DNA of 64,000 bases from WTGA01 sp965231865 (GTDB lineage: Bacteria > Pseudomonadota > Gammaproteobacteria > Arenicellales > Poriferihabitantaceae), in the NCBI GenBank assembly GCA_965231865.1, contig CBDDOJ010000001.1:558001-622000 (forward strand). The letters are read 5' to 3'. The notes beneath the pieces were generated by a model that worked only from the letters and a program-made list of their open reading frames with translations, ran no database searches and was not told the origin of the DNA. Position 1 is the stretch's first letter. Each line of letters starts with the position of its first letter. The translations under genes were made by a program, and so were the position numbers. Of this stretch, positions 26,836 to 35,773 are shown piece by piece.

Positions 26836-28653
26836 CTATTGCGTTCTGGCCTGGTTCGATTCGAGCAACCAAACCCCCTGTAATTTCTGCCTGAGCTGCA
26901 CCTTTCGATTTTCGTCCGTTGTTCGCTTCAGCAGGTCTTCGAAAATTGCCCGGGAATCTGAAACATGCTTTGCAGAAAGCAGGGATTCGGCGGCCTGAAA
27001 TCGCGCTGCCTTCCCCCATTCGTCAAATCCATTGCCCTTTTGCAATGCTGAATACAGATAGTAATCCGCTGCCCTGGTAAATTGCCGGGTGGCCTGGTAG
27101 GACTGCGCAATCCAATAGGAAACCTCTCGCTTTTGCCTCACCGAAATGGTGCGCCTGTCGACCTCAAGAAGCAGTTCAAGGGCCAGCTCATGCTGCTGTA
27201 TCGCCTGCAGATCGAATATGGGCTGCAATATTTGATCGGTTTCCTCCTGGGTCAGCCTGTCATACGATGCAATCAATGTTTTCAAGTCCCGGGAACCCTG
27301 TTCGTAGTTCCCCGCAATAATGGAAACCCTTGATCGGTGTAACAGCCAATCCGGCATGGATATCTTCTGTGGGATCTCTGTCAACCGCTGGTTGACCATC
27401 GCCGCGAGTTGCACATCTCCTTTTCCCAGCGCAAGGTTTGAGAGTTCAAGGCCGGTATCCCCCCCTATCCGCAGCTCCCCAAACGGCTTTCCTACCCCAT
27501 ACAGCCGGGAGACAATTTCCGTCCTGTCTGACTGGATCAGGGTATCAACATACAGATCATTCAGTTCCAGCCCGGGGCCTGGACTGGAAACGGTGTCGAT
27601 GAGGTAGCCATATATTGATTTTTTTCGTGTCAGCAGGTCCGGGGGAAGATGGACGGCATGCTGGAGCAGTTGAACATGGTCCCCCACCAGCAATCCTGAC
27701 AGATTTGCCTCTTCCAGCGCGACTGCCTGGTATGCGTTCACCAGGTCCGTGCTGTGGTAACGGGGATAAAGATCATTCCAGGACTTCTGTTCCGGAAAAC
27801 GGCCAGTCGTCGCCATGAACTGCTCCAGGGCTTCAACACTCAAATCCGGTTTGCCCAGATCGTCCGTCGCAAAAGCAATCACGGACAGGATCTCGCCAAT
27901 CATCCGTTTCGACGGTACCAGTTCTGACTGCACCTCTGCCAGGAGGGCTTTCGCCCGCACGATCGCCTGTTCCGGTGTCATTGAACCGTTGCTCAGACGG
28001 GCATAAATCCGAAGGAGCCTGGAGGCGGGCTGGTCCAGGGGGGCGAGAAGATTCACGGCGGCATCCGCGTCCCCCAGTTTCAGTAAAATCCGTGCACTCA
28101 ACAAGAGCCAGTCTTCTTCCTGGGAACGATAATCCAGTTGATAATTTCGCATGGCGACACTGGCTTCGTACAACAAATCATCGGCCAGGTAACTTTCGAC
28201 AAGCATTTTTCGCAGCTTTCTTTTTACAAATTCGGAAATACCGCTGGACAGGAGATGCCTGCGCAGGAGCGCCCGCGCCCGTTTCCCCTGTTTCAACTGA
28301 TTGAATGCGGTGACAGCCTGGATGTCTGCCTCGGTTCGGATCGCCGCCGGGAAATCTGCAGGAACCTGCCGGGTCCGGTCATACAGGGTCTCCCAGTACT
28401 CCCTGGTTTTGTAGAGCGTCCATATCTGGCGCTCCCAGTCAAACCATTCCTGGGTAGGCAGCATTGGAGGCCCATCGTTTTCCAGAATGGACTGGGCCAG
28501 GTCCAGCACATTGGCCCGGATCAGAATACGAACCCGCTGCAGTTCCATGCTGAACAGCCGCTGACGTTCATTCTCCAACCCGGGGGACTCCGATTCCCCC
28601 CGGCTCACCGAATGGCCGCCCACCAACAACAGTCCCAACAAAAAACGGGCCAT
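26836..28653 (-). CDS. Secreted or periplasmic helical-repeat protein of unknown function
   Basis: Not recognised. 605 residues: a signal peptide (MARFLLGLLLVGGHSVSRG), then an almost wholly helical protein with TPR-like pairs, for example ESYLADDLLYEASVAMRNYQ, RILLKLGDADAAVNLLAPL, NYEQGSRDLKTLIASYDRL and SYWIAQSYQATRQFTRAADYYL. Probably a periplasmic scaffold. The likely start ATG 28653 lies in the loop/stem of the rplS terminator hairpin; an in-frame ATG at 28686 would put the hairpin inside the coding part. It is directly upstream of xerD on the same strand, 11 bases apart. Confidence 0.72.
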   Translation of the reverse strand: MARFLLGLLLVGGHSVSRGESESPGLENERQRLFSMELQRVRILIRANVLDLAQSILENDGPPMLPTQEWFDWERQIWTLYKTREYWETLYDRTRQVPADFPAAIRTEADIQAVTAFNQLKQGKRARALLRRHLLSSGISEFVKRKLRKMLVESYLADDLLYEASVAMRNYQLDYRSQEEDWLLLSARILLKLGDADAAVNLLAPLDQPASRLLRIYARLSNGSMTPEQAIVRAKALLAEVQSELVPSKRMIGEILSVIAFATDDLGKPDLSVEALEQFMATTGRFPEQKSWNDLYPRYHSTDLVNAYQAVALEEANLSGLLVGDHVQLLQHAVHLPPDLLTRKKSIYGYLIDTVSSPGPGLELNDLYVDTLIQSDRTEIVSRLYGVGKPFGELRIGGDTGLELSNLALGKGDVQLAAMVNQRLTEIPQKISMPDWLLHRSRVSIIAGNYEQGSRDLKTLIASYDRLTQEETDQILQPIFDLQAIQQHELALELLLEVDRRTISVRQKREVSYWIAQSYQATRQFTRAADYYLYSALQKGNGFDEWGKAARFQAAESLLSAKHVSDSRAIFEDLLKRTTDENRKVQLRQKLQGVWLLESNQARTQ

Positions 28654-28670
28654 AATCTGGCCCGTTTTAA
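28640..28670 (-). terminator. Terminator of the rpsP-rplS operon, overlapping the next start codon
   Basis: Minus strand: AAAACGGGCC, loop AGATTAT, GGCCCGTTTTTT. A perfect stem of at least 10 bp with a T tract, 32 bases after the rplS stop. The ATG at 28653-28651 of the following gene uses the last bases of the loop and the first G of the 3' arm. Confidence 0.88.
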
Positions 28671-28701
28671 GCGTATTTGAAAACAACGTCCGTTCCTTTT
28701 G

Positions 28702-29052
28702 CTAGCGGCGTACCTTTTCCTTGATTCGTGCCGCCTTTCCGGACCGGTCGCGCAGGTAATACAGTTTTGCACGCCTGACATCTCCGCGACGCACCACACT
28801 GATCTGTGCAATCAAGGGACTGTGTGTCTGAAATACCCGCTCGACGCCTTCCCCGCTGGCAACTTTCCGGACCGTGAAAGACGAATTCAGCCCCCGGTTC
28901 TTTTTGGCAATCACCACCCCTTCATAGGCCTGCAGGCGTTCACGGTTGCCTTCTTTTACCCGAACCTGCACCTTAACCTGATCACCGGGGTTGAAATCAG
29001 GAATATTTTCCTTCATTTGTTCCGCTTCAAGTTGATCAATGATATTAGACAT
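28702..29052 (-). CDS. rplS: 50S ribosomal protein L19
   Basis: L19, at the 30S-50S interface. 116 residues: MSNIIDQLEAEQMKENIPDFNPGD, VQVRVKEGNRERLQAYEGVVIAKKNRG and RRAKLYYLRDRSGKAARIKE are near-universal L19 sequence. The ATG overlaps the end of trmD (GATGTCTAA), so translation is coupled. It is the last gene of rpsP-rimM-trmD-rplS and is followed by a strong terminator. Confidence 0.98.
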   Translation of the reverse strand: MSNIIDQLEAEQMKENIPDFNPGDQVKVQVRVKEGNRERLQAYEGVVIAKKNRGLNSSFTVRKVASGEGVERVFQTHSPLIAQISVVRRGDVRRAKLYYLRDRSGKAARIKEKVRR

Positions 29053-29800
29053 CTTTTTGCTCCCGTTTAAATTCTTTCAATAGTTTTTTACTCTGCTCTT
29101 TATCCAAACCGATTTTTCCGAAATCAGCCTTCTCCAACAAATCAGGTCGGCTATGGATGGTTTTTTTCAGCGATTGCTGAAACCTCCATTGCCGTATTTT
29201 CTCATGATCGCCCGTTAGCAGTACAGCGGGCACATCATGGCCTTCAAACCGTTCCGGCCGCGTAAAGTGCGGACAATCCAACAGGCCATTGGAAAACGAA
29301 TCCTGTCTGGCCGACTCTTCGTTCCCGAGTACCCCGGGAAGTAACCTCGCAATCGCCTCAATGAGCACCATTGCAGCGAGTTCACCACCAGAAAGCACAT
29401 AGTTGCCAATGGATATCTCCCTGTCTACCCTGGTTTCTATCACTCTTTCATCGATCCCTTCATAGCGCCCCGCTACCAGCGTCATCGCCGGCTTTGACGA
29501 CAACTCCTCTACCAGGCCTTGGGTGAGCAGCTCTCCCTGGGGGGAAAGATACAACACGGGTCCGGCATGGTTCGCGATTGCGGTATCAATACAACGGCAC
29601 AATGGTTCCGGTTTCATCACCATGCCGGGGCCACCACCGTACGGCCTGTCATCCACCACCCGGTGTTTGTCTTCGGTAAAATCCCTGGGGTCCAGCAGGT
29701 GTATGTCTAACGCTTTTTTTTCAATGGCCCGTTTGTTGATTCCAGACCCGGTAACGATATCAAACATGCCTGGAAATATCGAAATAACACTTATTTCCAT
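29045..29800 (-). CDS. trmD: tRNA (guanine-37-N1)-methyltransferase TrmD
   Basis: Methylates G37 next to the anticodon, preventing frameshifts. 251 residues of the SPOUT class: begins EISVISIFPGMFD, has RPYGGGPGMVMKPEPL, then LSPQGELLTQ and the knot GRYEGIDERVIETRVDREISIGNYVLSGGELAAM that binds S-adenosylmethionine. Overlaps rplS by eight bases. Confidence 0.98.
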   Translation of the reverse strand: MEISVISIFPGMFDIVTGSGINKRAIEKKALDIHLLDPRDFTEDKHRVVDDRPYGGGPGMVMKPEPLCRCIDTAIANHAGPVLYLSPQGELLTQGLVEELSSKPAMTLVAGRYEGIDERVIETRVDREISIGNYVLSGGELAAMVLIEAIARLLPGVLGNEESARQDSFSNGLLDCPHFTRPERFEGHDVPAVLLTGDHEKIRQWRFQQSLKKTIHSRPDLLEKADFGKIGLDKEQSKKLLKEFKREQKDV

Positions 29801-29858
29801 AGTTTCGATCCACCTGGCACGCTATGTGCCCGTTACACCGGTTTCAGCGCCCTTAAAA

Positions 29859-30404
29859 TCAGTCACCGTGGTCCCAGTCAACAATCAGCCTGTTGTGGTC
29901 AAGATCAACCTCCACAATGGCAGACCTGATCCAGGGAATCAGCAATTCCCGGGCCGGGTTCCGATCCCCCGGCGGAACAATGACCAGCACATCATTCGCC
30001 CCGGTTTCAAACAATGACCGCACCCGTCCCAGCCCGACACCCTCCAGATTCTCTACCGACAGCCCAATCAATTCATGCCAGTAAAATTCACCTTCCGGCA
30101 GGTCATCCAGTTGAAACCGGTGGATGCCCAGTCCATTGTCCAAAAGGAACTGGCTGTCCTCCCGGCTATTGTATCCCGCAAATTTCACAACGACGCCTTT
30201 GGGGCGGCTCCTGTAGTCCTCCACCGCAACCCGGGTCGTAGGCTCATTCCCCGTCAATTTTCCTGCAACCAGGTGATCATACCGAAAGATCCGGTCCCGG
30301 GGACGGGTATAGGATTTCACTTTCAACCACCCCTTTATTCCATAATGACCGGTAATCTTTCCTAAAACTACGATCTTTTTCTCTTCCCCCCGAGTATCCA
30401 CCAT
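29859..30404 (-). CDS. rimM: 16S rRNA processing protein RimM
   Basis: Assembly factor for the 30S head. 181 residues: LGKITGHYGIKGWLKVKSYT at the start of the RimM N-domain and GEFYWHELIGLSVENLEGVGLGRV leading into the PRC-barrel domain, ending PWIRSAIVEVDLDHNRLIVDW. Placed between rpsP and trmD as expected. Confidence 0.97.
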   Translation of the reverse strand: MVDTRGEEKKIVVLGKITGHYGIKGWLKVKSYTRPRDRIFRYDHLVAGKLTGNEPTTRVAVEDYRSRPKGVVVKFAGYNSREDSQFLLDNGLGIHRFQLDDLPEGEFYWHELIGLSVENLEGVGLGRVRSLFETGANDVLVIVPPGDRNPARELLIPWIRSAIVEVDLDHNRLIVDWDHGD

Positions 30405-30429
30405 TCATGCAAGGGACATGAACCGATGG

Positions 30430-30684
30430 TTATGCCGTTTCCTGGGCTTTTGCCTGCTTGTACAGCTGTTTCACCCGCTCACTGGGCCTGGCCCCCTGTC
30501 CTATCCAGTGACTCATGCGTTCTGTATCCAGGCGCAGGGATTCTTCCTTGTCGTTGGCCAGGGGATTATAAAAACCGATTCTTTCAATAAAACGGCCTGT
30601 GGTAGACCGACGTTGATCTGCTACCAGAATGGAATAAAATGGGCGTTGCTTGGATCCGCCTCTTGATAAACGTATGGTTACCAT
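30430..30684 (-). CDS. rpsP: 30S ribosomal protein S16
   Basis: S16, needed for 30S assembly. 84 residues beginning MVTIRLSRGGSKQRPFYSILVADQRR, with IERIGFYNPLA and RMSHWIGQGARPSERVKQL, all canonical. First gene of the rpsP-rimM-trmD-rplS operon. Confidence 0.98.
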   Translation of the reverse strand: MVTIRLSRGGSKQRPFYSILVADQRRSTTGRFIERIGFYNPLANDKEESLRLDTERMSHWIGQGARPSERVKQLYKQAKAQETA

Positions 30685-30986
30685 AATAGGGTCTTTTTCC
30701 TGTTAAAATTCACCTGTGTCAAAGGCGCACGATTCTAACACAACTGGAAAATCATAAAAAAGTATTAATCCCCCTCCATTGCATTGAAAAAACACAGAAT
30801 CCTGGATGCCCGGGTGAATGCCATGGATGAACGCCGTGGAATGCACGGCTCTATGCCGGATTTTGGGGGTTCCAGGCACTTCAACACCGATTTTGGGAAA
30901 TTGTTTCCGCCAGGCAACGGGCTCCGGACGCTTTCCCCGGCCCGGAGAAATGAAAACGGGACGGGAGGAGAGGCCCTCGCTGTCCA
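30685..30986. other. Divergent spacer between rpsP and xseA
   Basis: About 300 bases that must contain the promoters for both directions. On the minus strand TAGAAT (complement at about 30731-30736) is a possible -10 for rpsP. Short open frames on both strands show no family similarity. Confidence 0.35.
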
Positions 30987-32339
30987 TTGCCGAACCACAA
31001 CCCGCCGATATGTCCATCTAAATTGAACAATCCAGTCTACACCGTCAAGCAGTTAAACAGTGGAATCCGTGATTTCCTGGAGAAAAATTATCGACAAGTC
31101 TGGGTCGATGGGGAAATCTCGGGATTGGCAACACCACCATCAGGCCATCTCTACTTTTCCCTGAGGGAAGGAAACTCGGTCATTCGATGTGCCTATTTCA
31201 GAAACAGGCAGATGCACAGAAACCTGACACCGGCTGAAGGAATGCAGGTATTGGTCAGGGGTCAGGTATCCTATTATGAACCCCGGGGGGACCTTCAGCT
31301 GATTGTCCACCACATGGAAGACTCGGGAGAAGGAGTCCTGCAACGGGCATTTGAACAGTTAAAACGGAAACTGGCCGCAGAGGGACTGTTTGATCCGCAA
31401 AACAAGCAGCCGATTCCCAAATACCCCGGCACGGTGGGCATTGTGACATCGGAAACCGGCGCGGCCCTGCACGATATCGTTGTCACATTAAACCGGCGAT
31501 ACCCCGTCGCACGCGTCATCGTTTACCCGACCCTTGTTCAGGGTGCTGACGCGCCTGTATCCATTATTCAGGCCATCAACCAGGCCGAAGAGCACAAGCA
31601 GACCGATGTGCTGATCATCGCCAGGGGAGGCGGGTCCCTGGAAGACCTCCAGGCGTTTAACCACGAAGATGTTTGCCGAAGAATTTCAGCGTGTTCGATG
31701 GTTACCATCAGCGCCATCGGTCACGAAGTCGATTTTACAATCTGTGATTTTGTTGCAGACCAGCGGGCCCCGACTCCCACCGCTGCCGCTGAACTCGCCA
31801 CCCCGGACATCCGCCAGGTCCACCAGGCACTCCAGGACTCGAAATCCAGGATCAGCAGATGTCTGAAAACCATGATGCGGGACACCCAGCAGATGCTGGA
31901 CCTGACCACTTCAAGATTGACTCACCCGGAATCGAAAATAGCCGCATACCAGGCCGAGTTTCACACGTACCGGAAATATTTAAATTACAATATACAGGGG
32001 GTTATTTCTTCTTTTCAGAACAAACTGGAGCAATGCTCTACCCGGATGCAGACCCACTCTCCCTGGTTTTACCTGCGGCTCAGGGCACCGCAGCTTCAGT
32101 CAAACGTCCATTCGCTGCTGTCTTTAACCAGAAATTATCTTCAAAACCAACAACAGGCAATCCAGCAGAAACGGGAGATCATCCAGTTAATGAGTCCCGA
32201 TCATACGGTCCAGCGCGGATATGCCATCGTTCAGGATGAAAAGAAACAGATTGTCACCGATGCCGACAAAACCCAATCCGGCGACATTCTGAAGATCAGA
32301 GTTTCCCGGGGACACTTCACTGCAATCGTAAACAAATGA
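30987..32339 (+). CDS. xseA: Exodeoxyribonuclease VII large subunit
   Basis: Catalytic subunit of the single-strand exonuclease ExoVII. About 450 residues: OB-fold (VYTVKQLNSGIRDFLEKNYRQVWVDGEISGL, GHLYFSLREG), then the catalytic domain with PKYPGTVGIVTSETGAALHDI, ARGGGSLEDLQAFNHE and AIGHEVDFTICDFVADQRAPTPTAAAE, a coiled-coil region, and the C-terminal RGYAIVQDE. The start is uncertain: TTG 30987 gives the longest protein, and TTG 31023 (LNNPVYTVKQLN) fits homologues equally well; neither has a strong RBS. The stop overlaps the next ATG. Confidence 0.95.
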   Translation: MPNHNPPICPSKLNNPVYTVKQLNSGIRDFLEKNYRQVWVDGEISGLATPPSGHLYFSLREGNSVIRCAYFRNRQMHRNLTPAEGMQVLVRGQVSYYEPRGDLQLIVHHMEDSGEGVLQRAFEQLKRKLAAEGLFDPQNKQPIPKYPGTVGIVTSETGAALHDIVVTLNRRYPVARVIVYPTLVQGADAPVSIIQAINQAEEHKQTDVLIIARGGGSLEDLQAFNHEDVCRRISACSMVTISAIGHEVDFTICDFVADQRAPTPTAAAELATPDIRQVHQALQDSKSRISRCLKTMMRDTQQMLDLTTSRLTHPESKIAAYQAEFHTYRKYLNYNIQGVISSFQNKLEQCSTRMQTHSPWFYLRLRAPQLQSNVHSLLSLTRNYLQNQQQAIQQKREIIQLMSPDHTVQRGYAIVQDEKKQIVTDADKTQSGDILKIRVSRGHFTAIVNK

Positions 32340-33172
32340 AACGCGCCTGGACACAATTTGCCTGCATACTGTGCTGTTGCCTGGTCTACAGCTTTCCCGG
32401 ATTGGCTGCACTGCCGAAAAACAACCCTGTTCCCGGCGGGGTCCTGGTGATTGCTCTTGGAAAGAAAAGTGAACCCAGACCCATTATCAGATTCGGTGAC
32501 CGGCCCGTGTACATCGCACGGGGAGAAACCCACTGGACAGCAATCGTCGGTCTGCCCCAGGATATCCTGCCTGGGAAATACATACTGACCTTCAAGGATG
32601 CAATCAATCGGAAAACCAAGAAAACCTTTCGGGTTCAATCCCTGCCTGCCGACTTGCGCCAGCGGATTGTGGTGCTGCCAAAAAACCTGGATCTTCTGGA
32701 ATTCCACCCCCATGAACCGTCCACCCTGGATATCCTGTGGAACGAACGTGACAGCCAGGAACATGCGGAACCTCCCGGATATGAATACCGGCAAATCATA
32801 TCCTCGGGCAGCTATATCCCATACGGATGGATCGTCAGCAGCAGGTCCCCGGACATCCTCATTGAGCACTCCTGGATTACGTATATTACCGAACCGGATA
32901 CCCTGGTTTACTCTCCTTCAGCGGCATTGGTGGAACAGACATTTCTTTCCGCCAATTCCGGCATGACGGTCATTTTGAATCATGGCAATGGCATGAAGTC
33001 AGTCATCAGCAACCTGAACAGTACCCGTCTCAAGCCTGGAGAAACCATCGACCCGGGAAGCGTAATCGGTACGGTAAACCATATTGAAGCCCTCTCCATC
33101 GGCCGGGTGGACTGGCTGGTTGCCCTGAATGGTTACGGGATCAACCCACTACAGTTTACGGCTTCGCCCTGA
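32336..33172 (+). CDS. Degenerate M23/LytM-like periplasmic protein
   Basis: 278 residues with a signal peptide ending PGLAA. The C-terminal 90 residues follow the M23 peptidase fold (VYSPSAALVEQTFLSANSGMTVILNHGNGMKSVISNLNSTRLKPGETIDPGSVIGTV), which normally ends HLHWGVKLNG-xxxDPL. Here that end reads RVDWLVALNGYGINPL, and the first-site HxxxD is not recognisable, so zinc ligands seem lost. Probably a non-catalytic peptidoglycan or regulator protein. ATG overlaps the xseA stop by four bases (ATGA), so it is coupled to xseA. Convergent with der. Confidence 0.72.
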   Translation: MKRAWTQFACILCCCLVYSFPGLAALPKNNPVPGGVLVIALGKKSEPRPIIRFGDRPVYIARGETHWTAIVGLPQDILPGKYILTFKDAINRKTKKTFRVQSLPADLRQRIVVLPKNLDLLEFHPHEPSTLDILWNERDSQEHAEPPGYEYRQIISSGSYIPYGWIVSSRSPDILIEHSWITYITEPDTLVYSPSAALVEQTFLSANSGMTVILNHGNGMKSVISNLNSTRLKPGETIDPGSVIGTVNHIEALSIGRVDWLVALNGYGINPLQFTASP

Positions 33173-34516
33173 CTTTCCCGGGGATGTTTTTTTTGTCTGT
33201 GTTTTCTTCCTGAATGGGTTTTTGCCTGATCGGGGAATCATTCGCAACGGTGTCCCGGTTAACCGGTATTTTCTGGAAAAAAACCTGGAAAGGTATTTCA
33301 GGTAGGAGGCAGGCAGGGTTTGGGCCAGGTTTCCATGGACCACGATAACCGGGGGATTTTTACCGGCCTGATGCGTAAATTTCAATCGTACAGGGCGCTT
33401 GTTGTGGGCAGGAGGCGGGGTCAGGTCCACAGCTTCCTGCAATGTCCGGTTCAAACTTGATGTTGCGATTTCGACCATCGCCGAATCGTAGGCCCGTTTC
33501 ACCGCAGGCAACACCTGGTGGCAGTTGGACCCGTGAAGCGCAGAGATATAGATGGATTCAAAATCGCAGAGAAAGGACAGCCTTGATTGCATGCTTCGGG
33601 TTATCCTGTTCTTCTGCTTTGTCTCCAGTCCATCCCATTTATTGACGACGACCACCATTGAGCGCCCAAGATCGTAGACCATCCCGGCAATCGCGGCATC
33701 CTGAAAACTGACCTCGGATGATGCATTTAGCACCAGCAACACGACATGGCTCTTTTCAATTGCCTGGAGAGTTTTCACGACGGAAAAGAGCTCAATGCCC
33801 TTCTCCACCCTGGATTTTTTCCTGACCCCTGCCGTGTCCATGATTTCATAGTCCTCTCCCCGAAATTTGACCGGTATCGAAACGCTGTCCCGGGTGGTTC
33901 CCGGGATATCGCTGACGATCATCCGGTGCGCCCCTGCAAGCTGGTTTGTCAGCGTGGATTTCCCGACATTGGGCCGGCCCACGATGGCCACCCTCGGCAC
34001 CCCGTCATCGGCGTCAACCAGCACCTCCTTGAAGTCTTTCAGGGCTTCTCCCAATAGCTTCACAATCCCGTCCCCCCGCTTCGCGGAAACCGGGAACGGC
34101 ACCCCCATACCGAGTTCAGCAAATTCCGAAGCCACCAGGTCCGGCACTTTTCCCTCTGCCTTGTTCACCAGCAGAATGATCTTTCGGTTACTTTTCCTCA
34201 GGTGCATGGCTATTTCCCTGTCCTGGAGAACCACGCCCTGCAGGGCATCGACCATAAAAAATACCGTGTCGGCTTCTTCAACAACCTGGTCGACCTGCTG
34301 TCTCACCAGATCGGAAAAATCGGAAGTTTCGGCTTCCAGTCCACCGGTATCCACCACCAGAAAGGGCTTGTCTCCCATCCGTGCGCGGGCATATAACCGG
34401 TCCCGGGTCACACCGGGTTGATCCCCCACCAGGGCGTCCCTGGACCGGGTCAGTTTATTGAACAACGTGGATTTGCCTACATTGGGCCGTCCAATGAGGG
34501 CGATTACGGGCAACAT
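33149..34516 (-). CDS. der: GTPase Der (EngA)
   Basis: Double GTPase for 50S ribosome assembly. Two G domains: GRPNVGKSTLFNKL with DTGGLE, NKAE; and GRPNVGKSTLTNQL with DTAGVRKKSR, NKWD. A KH-like C-terminal domain (RPVRLKFTHQAGKNPPVIVVHGN) precedes a basic tail. About 455 residues from ATG 34516 (MLPVIALIGRP), where GGGAC lies upstream; an ATG ten codons earlier is possible. It follows bamB in the hisS-yfgM-bamB-der block. Its end overlaps the convergent M23-like gene by 24 bases. Confidence 0.97.
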   Translation of the reverse strand: MLPVIALIGRPNVGKSTLFNKLTRSRDALVGDQPGVTRDRLYARARMGDKPFLVVDTGGLEAETSDFSDLVRQQVDQVVEEADTVFFMVDALQGVVLQDREIAMHLRKSNRKIILLVNKAEGKVPDLVASEFAELGMGVPFPVSAKRGDGIVKLLGEALKDFKEVLVDADDGVPRVAIVGRPNVGKSTLTNQLAGAHRMIVSDIPGTTRDSVSIPVKFRGEDYEIMDTAGVRKKSRVEKGIELFSVVKTLQAIEKSHVVLLVLNASSEVSFQDAAIAGMVYDLGRSMVVVVNKWDGLETKQKNRITRSMQSRLSFLCDFESIYISALHGSNCHQVLPAVKRAYDSAMVEIATSSLNRTLQEAVDLTPPPAHNKRPVRLKFTHQAGKNPPVIVVHGNLAQTLPASYLKYLSRFFSRKYRLTGTPLRMIPRSGKNPFRKKTQTKKTSPGKSGRSRKL

Positions 34517-34612
34517 TGTCCCCATTCCTGCCTCAGAAGTATTCACAAGGAGTGGCTTGACCGGACAGGGTCCGGGTATCCGCGGCAGGTTTCATCCCTG
34601 CGGGCCGCCGCC

Positions 34613-35773
34613 CTAAAGCGACAATGCTGCGATATTACCTGTCGAGGAAAAAATCGCGAAGTTCGACCCGTTGTTAATGATGCCTACAATGGCACCGCTC
34701 ACGATTTTCCTGGTTTCGACCAGCTCGCCATTGTCCGGATCCAGGGTATGGATGCGCCCCCTTGAGTCCCCGATCACCACCCGGTTATCCAAGACAATTG
34801 GCTGACTGATGCCGTGCCCGCGAAAAGCGCGCTGCTCCCACAGTACCGACCCATCCTGCCTGTTCAGTGCAACGAGATCACCCAACTCCCCGGTAATGTA
34901 CAATGTTTCTCCATCGATCGCCATGGGAAGCCGGGTGGACAGGCCGGTTTTCCATATGGAAGCGGCATCGCTTAACTGGATCGCCACCACATTTCCCTGA
35001 TAGGCAGCGGTGTATACCGTCGCGCCCTGAACAATGGGGGGCGTATCGGAATCCGTCAACCTTTCCAGCTCATTTTGTCCCTGCAGATAAGAGATCTCGG
35101 TTTCCCAGTAATCGCGGCCGCTAATCACATTGTTGGCGATTATTTTTCCATTGGACAAACCGATCAGGACGGCGTCCCCGACAATCACGGGAACAGAATC
35201 CCCATGCATGCTCAGGCCCGGTACGGTTTTTTGTACCTGCCACACGATTTCACCATTTCTGTTGTCAAGCCCGATCACCAGCCCATCGGCAGTTCGGATG
35301 ACCACCCTTCCCCGGCCCACCACTGGAACGGCTGAAATCTGGCGCTTGATGGACACTTCCCAGTCGATGGAACCATCGCTGGCGTTCAGGGCCGTAAGGT
35401 CGCCATTGTCATGGGCAACCGCCACCAGGCCATCGTTCACCCCAATTGCAGAATACACTGGTTTTCCCAGCCTTTGGCGCCAGATCAATTTACCGGTATC
35501 GGCCTGGAACCTTGAAACCTCCCCATTCCTGCTGGCAATATAGATTCCATCTTCGAAATAGGCCGGCTTCAGTATTGCAAAACCGATTTTCGAACCACTG
35601 CCCACATCTTTCTTCCACAGCGTCTGGATTTCTCTTACACCACTGCCTTTAGGCAATGATTTCGGCGCTACCGGCTCCTGGTATACATCCCACAGTGTTT
35701 CCTTTTTGACTTTGTTCTTGCAGCCGGAAACCAGTGCCAGCACCACAAAAAACAGAACAAGATACTTTTGCAA
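34613..35773 (-). CDS. bamB: Outer membrane assembly lipoprotein BamB
   Basis: Beta-propeller lipoprotein of the BAM complex that inserts outer-membrane proteins. 386 residues with signal and lipobox LVSGC; PQQ-like repeats recur (YIASRNGEVSRFQADTGKLIWRQRLG, DLTALNASDGSIDWEVSI, LYITGELGDLVALNRQDGSVLWEQ, VIGDSRGRIHTLDPDNGELV). The start is TTG 35773, with GGAGAAA eight bases upstream within the end of yfgM. It is adjacent to yfgM and der as in other gammaproteobacteria. Confidence 0.95.
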   Translation of the reverse strand: MQKYLVLFFVVLALVSGCKNKVKKETLWDVYQEPVAPKSLPKGSGVREIQTLWKKDVGSGSKIGFAILKPAYFEDGIYIASRNGEVSRFQADTGKLIWRQRLGKPVYSAIGVNDGLVAVAHDNGDLTALNASDGSIDWEVSIKRQISAVPVVGRGRVVIRTADGLVIGLDNRNGEIVWQVQKTVPGLSMHGDSVPVIVGDAVLIGLSNGKIIANNVISGRDYWETEISYLQGQNELERLTDSDTPPIVQGATVYTAAYQGNVVAIQLSDAASIWKTGLSTRLPMAIDGETLYITGELGDLVALNRQDGSVLWEQRAFRGHGISQPIVLDNRVVIGDSRGRIHTLDPDNGELVETRKIVSGAIVGIINNGSNFAIFSSTGNIAALSL

